A stretch of 64,000 bases of DNA from BP-464 sp963825415 (GCA_963825415.1 CAWGTD010000006.1:558001-622000), one strand, 5' to 3'. Shown: positions 55,669 through 64,000, counted from the stretch's first letter. The notes: generated from the sequence alone by a model not told the origin. Translations and numbers: made by a program.

Positions 55669-58092
55669 TTGAACAAGCGCAAGCTGCTGATCGGGTTGCT
55701 GGTCGCCGGGGTTCTGTCGGTCGGCTTCGGCGCGGCCATTTTCCCGGCCTCCGCCGAGGAGCGCACGTTCGTCATCACGCTGGCGACCGGCCAGACCGTC
55801 ACGGTCACCCAGGACGTGCCTGCGGGCACGCCCATCGACTCGATCAAGCCTCCTGACGTCGGAACCCCGGTCGTCGGGGTCACCGAGGTGCCCACGCCTC
55901 CGGCGGAGTCCGACGACTCCAAGAAGACCGACTCCGGGCCGAAGTCCGACGAGCCGGTCAGCACTTCCCAGAAGCGGGAGAGCACGACGGGCACCAAGAA
56001 GCGCAAGCCTAAGGCTGAAGTCGAGACTGAGACCGACCTCGGAGCGGTCGAATCGGTCAAGGAGGTCGCCCGCCGCGACCACAAGCTGCGCAAGGCCGAT
56101 GGTGCACCGACCCCCCGCAACCCGACCTTCTCGTTCGCGCTGCCCGGTCCGGCGCCGATCGGCGTACCGAACTTCTTCATCGAGAAGTTCCGGATCCCGC
56201 CCTTCCTGCTTCCCATCTACCAGGCCGCCGGCATCCAGTACGGCGTGCGCTGGGAGATCCTCGCGGCGATCAACGAGATCGAGACCGACTACGGCCGCAA
56301 CCTCGCCGTGTCCACGGCGGGCGCGCTCGGATGGATGCAGTTCCTGCCCTCGACCTGGGAGCAGTACGGGGTCGACGCCAACGACGACGGCGTCAAGGAC
56401 CCCTTCAACCCGGTCGACGCGATCTTCGCCGCCGCGCGGTACCTGCGCGCCGCCGATGCCGACACGGACATCCGCCGCGCGGTCTTCGCCTACAACCACG
56501 CCGACTGGTACGTCGACTCGGTCCTGCTGCGCGCTCGGCTGATCGGCGGCCTGCCCTCGGACCTGGTCGGCTCGCTCACCGGCCTGACCCAGGGGCACTT
56601 CCCCGTCCACGCCAAGGCGCGTTACGCCGACGACGTGGCCGAGGCCGCGACCGCCAAGCGCGTCGACGGCCCCAATGCCGCGCTGCCGGTCAACGCCGAC
56701 CTCGAGCGCAAGGGCATCAACATCTTCGCCCGCGAGAACGCACCGGTCATCGCCACCCAGGACGGCAGGATCGTGCGGATGGGCTCCAACGCCCGGCTGG
56801 GCAAGTTCATCCAGCTGCGCGACGTGTACGGCAACACGTACACCTACGGCCACCTCAAGTCGATCTCGAAGGCCTACCCGGTGCCGAAGGAGCGTGAGGT
56901 CAGCGCCGAGCAGGTCACGCGCGAGCTCAAGCTTCCGAAGGCCGACCCCAAGCCGACCGCACCCGCCAGCGCGGGCAGGCAGTCGCAGGCCGCCGCCAAG
57001 GCGCTGACCAGGGCGCCGCGCACGGCTCCCGCCCCGAAGGTGGTCCCGGCCGCCCCGCGCGTCGTCAAGGAGCGCCTCTTCGCCCACCCCGACCGCCCGG
57101 AGGCCTTCTCCAACGGCGGCGAGGACCAGCTGCTCGACGCGGGCGCCGAGGTCCCGGGCTCGACGACCTTCCGCAACTACTTCACCGAGGTCTTCGGCCT
57201 CAAGCGCTCCGACGTGGTGCTCAAGCGCCTGAAGGTCGGCTCGCGCGTCATCGCCGGGACGATCATCGGCCGCATCGGCAAGGACGCGGCCACGCCCACC
57301 GTCGGCCCGCACCTGCGGTTCGAGGTCCGGCCCGCCGGCAAGGGCGCGCCGCGGATCGATCCCAAGCCGATCCTCGACGGTTGGAAGCTGCTGGAGAGCA
57401 CGGCGATCTACCGCTCGGCGGGCAAGAACCCGTTCTTCGGCCCCGACGCCAAGAACCCCTCGATCGGCCAGGTCCTGCTGATGAGCAAGGAGGCGCTCGA
57501 GCGCCGCGTGTTGGCCGACCCGAAGGTCGACATGTACGACTGCGGCCGGCGTGACGTGCGCGCTGGCGCGATCGACCGCCGCATCCTCGCCACCCTGGAG
57601 TTCCTGGCCGCGAGCGGCCTGCGGCCCACGGTCACCTCGCTGCACTGCGGGCACTCCTTCCTGACCGCGTCGGGCCATGTGTCCGAGCACTCCTCCGGCA
57701 ACGCCGTCGACATCGCCGCGGTCAACGGGATCCCGATCGTCGGCCATCAGGGCGAGGGCTCGATCACCGACATCACCGTGCGTCGTCTGCTGACGCTCCA
57801 GGGCACGATGAAGCCGCACCAGATCATCTCCCTGATGACCTTCGAGGGCACCGACAACACGCTGGCGCTGCCCGACCACGCCGACCACATCCACGTCGGC
57901 TTCCAGCCGCTGTTCGCTCCGGGCAGCAAGCTCGGTCGCCAGCAGGCGGCGATCCTCAAGCCGGGTCAGTGGATCAAGCTGATCGACCGGCTGGGCGACA
58001 TCCAGAACCCGACCGTGCGCGTCAAGCCGTCCAAGTACGCGATCACGGTCGAGCCGCCGAAGCGCGCCTCCGACGCGCACGACGGCGAATAG
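55669..58092 (+). CDS. Lytic transglycosylase with degenerate M23 and VanY-like domains
   Basis: A large exported wall enzyme of 807 residues. The TTG at 55669 (NKRKLLIGLLVAGVLSVGFG) gives a signal/anchor helix; a charged, disordered stretch follows to about residue 150. The transglycosylase domain (about 165-310) has the catalytic Glu in WEILAAINEIETDYGRN and the motif STAGALGWMQFLPSTWEQYG. The M23/LytM domain (about 350-580, interrupted by an Ala/Pro linker) keeps the fold, but both zinc motifs are changed: LRDVYGNTYTYGHL and GPHLRFEVRP, where a His of HxH is Arg. The C-terminal region (about 640-780) has SSGNAVDIAAVNG and LPDHADHIHVGFQP, resembling M15 D-Ala-D-Ala carboxypeptidases. It likely cuts both glycan and peptide in peptidoglycan, with the M23 part a binding module. 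Confidence 0.86.
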   Translation: MNKRKLLIGLLVAGVLSVGFGAAIFPASAEERTFVITLATGQTVTVTQDVPAGTPIDSIKPPDVGTPVVGVTEVPTPPAESDDSKKTDSGPKSDEPVSTSQKRESTTGTKKRKPKAEVETETDLGAVESVKEVARRDHKLRKADGAPTPRNPTFSFALPGPAPIGVPNFFIEKFRIPPFLLPIYQAAGIQYGVRWEILAAINEIETDYGRNLAVSTAGALGWMQFLPSTWEQYGVDANDDGVKDPFNPVDAIFAAARYLRAADADTDIRRAVFAYNHADWYVDSVLLRARLIGGLPSDLVGSLTGLTQGHFPVHAKARYADDVAEAATAKRVDGPNAALPVNADLERKGINIFARENAPVIATQDGRIVRMGSNARLGKFIQLRDVYGNTYTYGHLKSISKAYPVPKEREVSAEQVTRELKLPKADPKPTAPASAGRQSQAAAKALTRAPRTAPAPKVVPAAPRVVKERLFAHPDRPEAFSNGGEDQLLDAGAEVPGSTTFRNYFTEVFGLKRSDVVLKRLKVGSRVIAGTIIGRIGKDAATPTVGPHLRFEVRPAGKGAPRIDPKPILDGWKLLESTAIYRSAGKNPFFGPDAKNPSIGQVLLMSKEALERRVLADPKVDMYDCGRRDVRAGAIDRRILATLEFLAASGLRPTVTSLHCGHSFLTASGHVSEHSSGNAVDIAAVNGIPIVGHQGEGSITDITVRRLLTLQGTMKPHQIISLMTFEGTDNTLALPDHADHIHVGFQPLFAPGSKLGRQQAAILKPGQWIKLIDRLGDIQNPTVRVKPSKYAITVEPPKRASDAHDGE

Positions 58093-58104
58093 AGGGTGCC
58101 GAAA

Positions 58105-58122
58105 GGCGGCCACGTGGCCGCC
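58105..58122 (+). terminator. Palindrome after the transglycosylase gene
   Basis: GGCGGCCAC and GTGGCCGCC form a perfect 18-base palindrome 12 bases past the stop, between convergent genes. A plausible bidirectional terminator without a T-run. Confidence 0.5.
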
Positions 58123-58165
58123 GGAGGTGGGTCCCTCCCGGCCGGAGGCCGGACGGTGTGTCGAC

Positions 58166-58675
58166 CTAGAGCGCCACGCGCAGCTCCATGATGTCCAGGC
58201 CGAGCTCCGGCGCGGGCAGCGGGCCCGCGACCTCACGCCAGCCCTCGCGTGCGTAGAACGCCCGCGCCCGGGTCTGCCCCACCGGCGTGTAGAGCCTGCC
58301 CTCGCCGTAGCCCATGGCGTGCATGTCGTCGACCAGCCACGCGAGGATCTCGGTGGCCACTCCGGTGCCCCACCACGGCTCGGTGACGAAGACGGCGGTC
58401 ACGTGGCCCATGCCGGCGATCAGCGGGCCGTCGCGGCCGTTACGCGCCGGCACGTGCGCGCCGACCGCGACGATGTCGTCGCCCGCCACCGCCACGATCG
58501 AGTGCGCGCCCTCGATGCCGAAGCGCTCGAGCGTCTCCTGCGCGGTCGGCACCCACGGGCTCCAGTTCGGCGGAGCGAACGAGCGGTAGGTCTCGAAGCC
58601 GGCGGCCGTGATCGCCGCGATGACGGCGGCGTCGGCCGGCTCGGCCGGACGGAGCACGAAATCGCCTTGTGCCAC
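58166..58675 (-). CDS. GNAT-family N-acetyltransferase
   Basis: A 169-residue acetyl-CoA-dependent transferase. The domain shows FVLRPAEPADAAVIAAITAA at the N-terminus, VAVAGDDIVAVGAHVPA, GMGHVTAVFVTEPWWGTGVA with the acetyl-CoA-binding turn (consensus Q/RxxGxG/A) slightly changed to PWWGTGVATEIL, and RLYTPVGQTRARAFYAREGW, the typical GNAT motif B end. The ATG at 58675 is 23 bases from the divergent gene at 58699. The substrate cannot be predicted. Confidence 0.9.
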   Translation of the reverse strand: MAQGDFVLRPAEPADAAVIAAITAAGFETYRSFAPPNWSPWVPTAQETLERFGIEGAHSIVAVAGDDIVAVGAHVPARNGRDGPLIAGMGHVTAVFVTEPWWGTGVATEILAWLVDDMHAMGYGEGRLYTPVGQTRARAFYAREGWREVAGPLPAPELGLDIMELRVAL

Positions 58676-58698
58676 GGCGGCGACGATAGCCTGCCCCG

Positions 58699-59565
58699 GT
58701 GCCGCCCCGCCTGTTCCGATTCGTCCAGCTCGAGGTCCCCTGGCCGCTCGGTCCTCCGGAGGGCCGGTACGTCGTTCGCGCCCGCGCGGGAGAGGCCCCC
58801 GAGCACATCGTGGTGGTCGCCACGCTCGGCGCCCAGCGCCGGGGCCTCGTGCGCGGACGGCGCGAGAAGTCGGCCGATCCGGAGCCGCCTCCGGCGACCG
58901 TGGCCACCGGCCGGGCGACGATCATCCCCGCGATCCCGTTCGAGGACACGGAGGCCGCCGCGGCGTGGCTCGGCGACGCCGACCGTGAGGTCGAGGTCGA
59001 GGCCGCGTTCTGGGTCCTGCGCCAGATGCTGCACGCCCACCGCATCGCGACCGCCGACCCCTACGTCCACGAGGTCGGCCGCTCCAACGCGCTCGTCCTG
59101 CGCGTGGGCTACGGCGACGGCGAACAGGTGGCCGACGGCCGCTGGAGCGAAGCCGTCGAGCTGCCGACCGCCGCGAGCGGGCGATCGGTCCGGCGCCGCG
59201 GAGATGCCGCGCTGCGCCCGCAGGAGCGCCTCGCGGCGCTGCTCGGCGGCCGCGACGCGGCGCTCGCCTGCGAGCCGCTGGTGCTGCGCGCACGAGCGGA
59301 TCTGGACAGCGGCCGCGACCGCGAGGCCGCGCTGCAGCTGCGCGTTGCGCTGGAGGCCGCGCTCGCCGAGCTAGCGGCCTGGCGCGGCCAGGGCGACCTC
59401 GGCCGCCGCATCGACGAGCTTGCGGGCGAGCGCGAGGCGGTCGCCGCGGCTGCCAACGCCGCGCTCCAGGGCGGCCTCGAGGCCGACCAGGCAGAGGCGG
59501 TCGAGCGCATCCTCGGCCAGGTCGAGGCCGCCCTCCGCGCCCGCAGCGCGGCCGGCTTCGCCTAG
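58699..59565 (+). CDS. Uncharacterised conserved-looking protein with C-terminal helices
   Basis: A 288-residue protein I do not recognise. The GTG at 58699 starts PPRLFRFVQLEVPWPLGPPE, then GRYVVRARAGEAPEHIVVVA, a beta-rich N-terminal part with a basic loop (RRGLVRGRREKSADPEPPPA). The middle (EVEVEAAFWVLRQMLHAHRI, YVHEVGRSNALVLRVGYGDG) is mixed, and the last 110 residues are almost all helix with coiled-coil character (REAALQLRVALEAALAELAA, EAVERILGQVEAALRARSAA). There are no Cys-rich, membrane or signal features. It lies between a divergent GNAT gene and a convergent sirtuin. Codon use matches the neighbours, so it is a native gene. Confidence 0.7.
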   Translation: MPPRLFRFVQLEVPWPLGPPEGRYVVRARAGEAPEHIVVVATLGAQRRGLVRGRREKSADPEPPPATVATGRATIIPAIPFEDTEAAAAWLGDADREVEVEAAFWVLRQMLHAHRIATADPYVHEVGRSNALVLRVGYGDGEQVADGRWSEAVELPTAASGRSVRRRGDAALRPQERLAALLGGRDAALACEPLVLRARADLDSGRDREAALQLRVALEAALAELAAWRGQGDLGRRIDELAGEREAVAAAANAALQGGLEADQAEAVERILGQVEAALRARSAAGFA

Positions 59566-59569
59566 GTCG

Positions 59570-60331
59570 CTAGAGCGCTGCCAAGACTGCTTCGAGCTCG
59601 GCGACCACGTCGCCGTCGAGCTTGACCGTCGCGCGGGCATCCCAGGGCGTCGGGCCGGCCGTGACGATCGCGACCTGGCCGCCGGCCTGCCGGGTGACGC
59701 CCGGCAGCTGGGCGACCGGATGGACCTCCAGCGACGAGCCGACGCACAGCAGCAGGTCGGCGCCCGCCGCCAACGCGTAGGCGCGGTCCAACGCCCCCTC
59801 CGGAAGAAACTCACCGAAAAGGACGACGTCGGGCTTGAGCGGCTCGCCGCAGTCACACCCGGGCACGGAGATGGAGGACGCCTCGAGGCGCCGCTGTACC
59901 TCCTCGAGCGGGTAGCGCTCGCCGCAGGACAGGCACGAGGAGGTGTCGATCGTGCCGTGGACCTCGACCAGCTCGGTCGTGCCGGCCCGGCGATGCAGGC
60001 GGTCGATGTTCTGCGTGATCACGGCGTCGAGCAGCCCGCGGCGTTCGAGCTCGACGAGCGCGTGATGGGCCCCGTTGGGCTGCTTGTCGCGCAGCGTCTG
60101 AAACCGCCCGCCGTAGAAGTGCCAGAAGCGCTCGGGATCGGCCCGCCACGCGTCGATGTGGGCGACCTCCATCGGGTCGACGTTCTCCCACAGCCCCGAG
60201 CCCGGTGTGCGGAAGTCGGGGATGCCCGAGGGGACCGAGATCCCCGCGCCCGTGAGCGCCACGACCGAGCCGGCCTCGCGGATGAGGCCGGCCAGACGCA
60301 CCGCGGGCGTGGTGGCTAGCGCCCCTTCCAC
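59570..60331 (-). CDS. Sir2-family NAD-dependent protein deacylase
   Basis: A 253-residue class III deacylase that removes acyl groups from lysines using NAD. The NAD site is VVALTGAGISVPSGIPDFRT, catalysis is by the His in ELVEVHGTIDTSSC, and a zinc ribbon is formed by SSCLSCGE and PGCDCGE. ITQNIDRLHRRAG and LLLCVGSSLEVHPVA complete the Rossmann part. The GTG at 60331 lies inside the end of the upstream acyl-CoA gene, overlapping it by 16 bases, so translation is coupled. Its place at the end of a beta-oxidation operon suggests it de-acylates enzymes of that pathway, an inference from context. Confidence 0.92.
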   Translation of the reverse strand: MEGALATTPAVRLAGLIREAGSVVALTGAGISVPSGIPDFRTPGSGLWENVDPMEVAHIDAWRADPERFWHFYGGRFQTLRDKQPNGAHHALVELERRGLLDAVITQNIDRLHRRAGTTELVEVHGTIDTSSCLSCGERYPLEEVQRRLEASSISVPGCDCGEPLKPDVVLFGEFLPEGALDRAYALAAGADLLLCVGSSLEVHPVAQLPGVTRQAGGQVAIVTAGPTPWDARATVKLDGDVVAELEAVLAAL

Positions 60332-62316
60332 GTCGGCGTCCGCTTGCCCAGGAACGCCGAGATGCCCTCCTTGGCGTCCTCGGAGAAGAAGGCCGTCGCG
60401 AAACCGCGCTTCTCGGCCTCGATGCCCTCGTCGAGGTCGCCGTTGGCCGAGACCTCCTTGATCTGGCCGACCGCGATCGGCGCGCGCTGCGCGAAGCCGC
60501 GGGCCCACAGCAGCGCGGTGTCGAAGAGCTCGTGGTCGTCGACGACGCGGTTGACGAGGCCGTACTCGTAGGCCTCTCCGGCGGTGATCGCATCGCCGCC
60601 GAGGTTCATCTCCAACGCCTTGTTCTCGCCGACGAGCCGCGGCAGCCGCTGGGTACCGCCGAAGCCGGGGATGATCCCGAGCTTGATCTCCGGCTGGCCG
60701 AAGATCGCCGAACGCGCGGCGATCCGCACGTCGCAGGACATCGCCAGCTCGCAGCCGCCACCGAACGCCAGCGAGTTCACCGCAGCGATCGTGACGACGT
60801 TCGAGCGCCCGAAGTCGCGCAGCAGCGCGTGGCCGCTCTCGATCAGCTCGGCGCCGGAGGTCTCGTCCATCTGGGTGAACGCCTTGATGTCGGCGCCGGC
60901 GCTGAAGACGATCGGCGAGGACGACGCGATCACCAGCGCCCTGGCATCGGAGTCCTTGACGCGCTCCCAGATCGTGCCGAGGTCGCGGATGACGTCGGGC
61001 GAAATCGGGTTGACCTGGCCGTTGGCCAGCCAGGCGATCGCCACGTCGCCGCGGGTCTCGAGCTTGACGGTTCCCGGCTGGTCGCCCTCGTCGGCGTGCG
61101 GATAGGCGTAGAAGCCCTGGCCGGCCGAGGCGCCGAGCCGGCCCTGGGCGACCAGGCGCCGCAGGATGGCGGGCGGCGCGAAACGCTCGCCGTGGGCCTC
61201 CTGGAGCGCCTCGAGGCGCTCGAGCACGGTGTCGAGACCCATGACGTCGGCCTTCATGAAGGGCGGCAGCAGGCCGCGCCGGGGGTCCATGCCCGCGCCG
61301 GCCATCAGGCCGAGATCGATCTCGCGCGTGGTGCACACGCCCTCCTCGAGCACGAGGCATGCCTCGACGAACGACTTCAGCGCCATCAGCTCGCCGAGCT
61401 GCTCGCCGTCGACGTCGGTGCCGTCGCCCTCGAGCTGGGGCTCGCCGTCGGCGTAGAAGCCCGAGCCGCCGGTCTTGGCGCCGAGCTTGCCCTCGCCGAC
61501 GAGCTTTGCCATGCCCTTGTGGACGTAGAAACGATCGCCATAGGACGCGTTGAGGTGCTCGGCGACGTGGAAGACGGTGTCGAGGCCAAGCAGGTCGACG
61601 AGGATGAACGGGCCCATGGGAGCGACGTTGGCCGCGCCGACGGCCTCGTCGATCGCCTTGATCGATAGACCCTGCTCTTCCTGCGCACGCCAGATCTCCG
61701 ACACGCCGGAGTTCAGGATCCGGTTGACGACGAAGCCGGGGACCTCCTCGCAGACGATCGGCTGCTTCTTGATCGCCTGTGCGAAGTTCAGCGCGATCGC
61801 GATGGTCTCCTCGGAGGTCTCGTCGCCGCGCACGATCTCGATCAGCGGCATGACCGCCGCCGGGTAGAAGTAATGGAAGCCGACGACCTTCTCGGGACGC
61901 AGCGTGGCGTCGCCGATCTCGGTGATCGACAGCGAGGACGTGTTCGACGCGAGGATCGCGTGGCCCGGCGTGACGGCGTCGAGCTCGGAGAACACCGCCT
62001 GCTTGATCTCCATCTTCTCGGGCACCGCCTCGATGACCAGGTCGACGTCGCCGAAGTCGTCGTAGGTCAGCGTGCCCTGGATGCGCCCGACGACCTCCTC
62101 GACCTGCGCCTTGCCCTGCTCCTCGGTGATCTTCTCCTTGGATACCAGCCGGCCGACCTGGCCCTCTGTGACGTTACGGGCCTCGGTCAGGCCGTGGTCG
62201 ACCAGCTCCTGCTTGACGTCCTTGAGGACGACGTCGATCCCGGCCGCGGCGATCGTCTGGGCGATCTGGCCGCCCATCGTGCCCGCGCCGACCACGGCTG
62301 CTTTGAAGACGAACAT
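60316..62316 (-). CDS. Bifunctional 3-hydroxyacyl-CoA dehydrogenase/enoyl-CoA hydratase
   Basis: A 666-residue beta-oxidation enzyme with the dehydrogenase first and the hydratase last, the reverse of E. coli FadB/FadJ. Residues 1-190 are the NAD domain (FKAAVVGAGTMGGQIAQTIA; VIEAVPEKMEIKQAVFSELD; SNTSSLSITEIG). The C-terminal dehydrogenase domain has the catalytic His in VVGFHYFYPAAVMPLIE and PGFVVNRILN, with a second copy-like segment near residue 330 (GLMAGAGMDPRRGLLPPF). The hydratase (about 410-660) contains PIVFSAGADIKAFTQMDET, FGGGCELAMSCDVRIAA and QPEIKLGIIPGFGGTQRL with the catalytic Glu pair. It follows a SRPBCC gene by 10 bases and precedes a sirtuin. Confidence 0.93.
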   Translation of the reverse strand: MFVFKAAVVGAGTMGGQIAQTIAAAGIDVVLKDVKQELVDHGLTEARNVTEGQVGRLVSKEKITEEQGKAQVEEVVGRIQGTLTYDDFGDVDLVIEAVPEKMEIKQAVFSELDAVTPGHAILASNTSSLSITEIGDATLRPEKVVGFHYFYPAAVMPLIEIVRGDETSEETIAIALNFAQAIKKQPIVCEEVPGFVVNRILNSGVSEIWRAQEEQGLSIKAIDEAVGAANVAPMGPFILVDLLGLDTVFHVAEHLNASYGDRFYVHKGMAKLVGEGKLGAKTGGSGFYADGEPQLEGDGTDVDGEQLGELMALKSFVEACLVLEEGVCTTREIDLGLMAGAGMDPRRGLLPPFMKADVMGLDTVLERLEALQEAHGERFAPPAILRRLVAQGRLGASAGQGFYAYPHADEGDQPGTVKLETRGDVAIAWLANGQVNPISPDVIRDLGTIWERVKDSDARALVIASSSPIVFSAGADIKAFTQMDETSGAELIESGHALLRDFGRSNVVTIAAVNSLAFGGGCELAMSCDVRIAARSAIFGQPEIKLGIIPGFGGTQRLPRLVGENKALEMNLGGDAITAGEAYEYGLVNRVVDDHELFDTALLWARGFAQRAPIAVGQIKEVSANGDLDEGIEAEKRGFATAFFSEDAKEGISAFLGKRTPTWKGR

Positions 62317-62326
62317 GGGCCGGACT

Positions 62327-62794
62327 CTATGTGCCGCTGGGCTCGGCGCGGTCGGAGGCGTGCTCGCGCGCGAACCGCGAGAGCGTGCGCAGCAGCGCCT
62401 CGCGCTGGCGCGGCCGGATGAACAATGCGTCGACGACCGGCGTGAGGGGGCCGAGCGGACGGTCCTTGAGCCCGTAGCTCAACTCGAGCTTCAGCCGAAC
62501 CCGGTCGCCCTCCAGGGCGGCGAAGGAGACCGATTGGGTCCCGGTCAGCTTGGGGTCCTCCACCTTGGCGGTCTGGCCCACCCGCGGCTCGTAGGTCTCG
62601 ACGGTCTCGACCACCCGGCCGCGACCGCCGGGGGTGGAATCCCACACCAGCGTGCCCTCGGCGGGCCAACCGGGATCGGCGTTGGTGACGTGGTGGAAGC
62701 CGTCGATGAACGACGGCCAGCGCGACGTGTCGTACCAGAGCGCCTCAGCGTCGCTGATGCGTCCTTCGACGACCACCTCGGCCCGCGCTCGCAT
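62327..62794 (-). CDS. SRPBCC (START-like) family protein
   Basis: A 155-residue protein of the polyketide cyclase/START superfamily, which forms a lipid-binding cavity. It opens RAEVVVEGRISDAEALWYDT with the following SRWPSFIDGFHHV, typical of the group. Later come GRGRVVETVETYEPRV and LKLELSYGLKDRPLGPLTPV. The ATG at 62794 is 14 bases after the acyl-CoA dehydrogenase stop, and the gene ends 10 bases before the hydroxyacyl-CoA dehydrogenase start, so it is part of the beta-oxidation operon. A role in holding an acyl intermediate is possible; there is no direct evidence. Confidence 0.85.
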   Translation of the reverse strand: MRARAEVVVEGRISDAEALWYDTSRWPSFIDGFHHVTNADPGWPAEGTLVWDSTPGGRGRVVETVETYEPRVGQTAKVEDPKLTGTQSVSFAALEGDRVRLKLELSYGLKDRPLGPLTPVVDALFIRPRQREALLRTLSRFAREHASDRAEPSGT

Positions 62795-62808
62795 CCCCTG
62801 CAGTCTGA

Positions 62809-63981
62809 CTAGACGGCGGCCGGCGCGGGCTCTTCGATGTGGCGGGGCAGGAGCGTCTCGCGGGCGATGACCAGGCGCTGGATCTGCGAGGTGCCCTCGT
62901 AGAGCTGCATGATCTTCGCGTCGCGCATCAGCTTCTCGACCGGGTAGTCCTTGATGAAGCCATATCCGCCGTAGACCTGCACGGCGTCGGTGGTGACCTC
63001 CATCGCGGTGTCGGCGGCGAAGCGCTTGGCGTGCGAGGACTCCAGCGTGTTGCGGCGGCCCTGGTCGAGCAGCACGGCCGAGTTCCAGACCATCAGCCGC
63101 GAGGCGTGGACCTTGGTCGCCATGTCGGCGATCATGAACTGGATCGCCTGGTGCATGGCGATCGGCACGCCGAACTGCACGCGCTCCTTGGAGTACTCGG
63201 TGGCGAACTCGAAGGCGGCGCGGGCGATGCCGGTGGCCATCGCCGCCACGCCGGGGCGCGTGCGGTCGAGGGTCATCATCGCCAGCTTGAAGCCCTTGTT
63301 CTCTTCGCCGAGCAGGTACTTCGCGTCGACCTCGGTGTCGGAGAACGTGATGGTCGCGGTGTTCGAAGCCCGCTGGCCCATCTTGTCCTCCTTCTTGTCC
63401 ACCGTGACGGTGTCGTCCTTGCGGACCAGGAAGGCGGAGATCCCGCGGTGGCCGGCGTCCGGATCGGTCTTGGCGTAGACCGTGAACCAGTCGGCGTGGC
63501 CGCCGTTGGTGATGAAGCACTTCGAGCCGTTGAGGACGTACTTGTCGCCGTTCTTCACAGCGCGGGTGCGCATGCCGGAGACGTCGGAGCCGGCGTCGGG
63601 CTCGGTGAGACAGAACGAGGCGAGGACGGGCGACTCGACGAGCTCGCCGTAGTACTCCTTCTTGACCTCGTCGGAGGCGCCGAGCTCGACGGGCGCGGCC
63701 GCGAGGCCGTTGGCCCCCAGCGACGTCTGGATGCCCGAGCAGCCCCAGGAGAGCTCCTCCTCGATCAGGCAGTTGTCGAGATAGCCGAGCCCGGGCCCGC
63801 CGTACTCCTCGGGCACGTGGGTGTTCATCAGCCCGACCTCGTGGGCCTTGTCGACGATGGCCTGCGGCCACGTGCTGTCCTTGTCGTACTCCCAGGCGAC
63901 GGGCCGGATCTCTTTGGTGGCGAAGTCGTGCGCGAGCTCGCGCAGGTTCTTCTGCTCGTCGGTCAGGGTGAAGTCGACCAT
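62809..63981 (-). CDS. Acyl-CoA dehydrogenase
   Basis: FAD enzyme for the first oxidation step of beta-oxidation. The 390-residue protein shows FTLTDEQKNLRELAHDFATK, the FAD/substrate signatures ASFCLTEPDAGSDVSGMRTR and YVLNGSKCFITNGGHADWFT, then RPGVAAMATGIARAAFEFAT. The C-terminal segment VYGGYGFIKDYPVEKLMRDA with KIMQLYEGTSQIQRLVIAR includes the catalytic Glu of YEGT. An AGGAGG site lies a few bases before the ATG at 63981. It heads the operon with SRPBCC, the bifunctional enzyme and the sirtuin. Short- or medium-chain substrate is likely by overall similarity. Confidence 0.96.
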   Translation of the reverse strand: MVDFTLTDEQKNLRELAHDFATKEIRPVAWEYDKDSTWPQAIVDKAHEVGLMNTHVPEEYGGPGLGYLDNCLIEEELSWGCSGIQTSLGANGLAAAPVELGASDEVKKEYYGELVESPVLASFCLTEPDAGSDVSGMRTRAVKNGDKYVLNGSKCFITNGGHADWFTVYAKTDPDAGHRGISAFLVRKDDTVTVDKKEDKMGQRASNTATITFSDTEVDAKYLLGEENKGFKLAMMTLDRTRPGVAAMATGIARAAFEFATEYSKERVQFGVPIAMHQAIQFMIADMATKVHASRLMVWNSAVLLDQGRRNTLESSHAKRFAADTAMEVTTDAVQVYGGYGFIKDYPVEKLMRDAKIMQLYEGTSQIQRLVIARETLLPRHIEEPAPAAV

Positions 63982-64000
63982 TCGTGGTCCTCCTAGATTG

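Overview
The window is high-GC actinobacterial DNA. The best fit is a member of Thermoleophilia, order Solirubrobacterales (Solirubrobacter, Conexibacter or Patulibacter type). The reasons are GC-rich codon use, frequent GTG and TTG starts, many start-stop overlaps, and the runs radA-disA-carD-ispD, coaX-dusB-greA-lysS, tilS-hpt-ftsH and folP-folB-folK. The placement is an inference from gene content and not a measured phylogeny. No rRNA, tRNA, CRISPR array, transposase or phage gene was recognised.

Left part (1-25,900) is mostly core genes on the minus strand. It starts with a partial FAD oxidoreductase and two membrane glycosyltransferase-type genes facing a TetR gene. Then come ispF, a PHP-type histidinol phosphatase and an EamA transporter, followed by a secreted DUF3494 (ice-binding-like) protein on the plus strand. 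The radA-disA-carD-ispD block joins DNA repair, c-di-AMP synthesis, transcription control and isoprenoid synthesis. Next are a TetR/enoyl-CoA hydratase pair, a PLP enzyme with CDGSH and cyclic-nucleotide-binding proteins, and clpC. A LiaFSR-like envelope-stress set with PspC domains follows, then coaX-dusB-greA-lysS.

The middle (25,900-38,230) is the unusual part. Five tandem paralogues on the plus strand encode secreted, multidomain, adhesin-like proteins of about 425 to 1,220 residues. All share a signal peptide, an N-terminal domain of about 190 residues that I do not recognise, one to five DUF11-type repeats, and a C-terminal Ig-like module ending in PKFTG. Two also carry three 108-residue Ig-like repeats. 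The DUF3494 protein at 6431 has a related C-terminal module ending in PHFAG. Four of the five genes share an upstream double-hairpin element, and all five have a small inverted repeat around the ribosome-binding site. Two have 3' ends that are almost identical over about 1.17 kb, a sign of recent duplication or gene conversion.

The right part (38,220-64,000) holds folate synthesis, a secreted M14 carboxypeptidase, an alpha/beta hydrolase with a divergent TetR and visible operators, a PQQ-type sugar dehydrogenase, ftsH-hpt-tilS, and a MerR-cyclase fusion. It continues with a lipid operon (epimerase, acyltransferase, SCP2), a nucleoside phosphorylase, a large transglycosylase/dead M23/VanY-type wall enzyme, and a beta-oxidation operon ending in a sirtuin.

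Two points affect the whole annotation. First, at least 13 sites between 590 and 33,000 break reading frames, all explained by extra bases (net +1, or +2 at one site), including in genes that should be essential (ispD, ispF, clpC). I treat these as probable sequence errors and give corrected gene extents. Second, a structured intergenic repeat of about 240 bp occurs twice (7751 and 20973), each time between the 3' ends of convergent genes.
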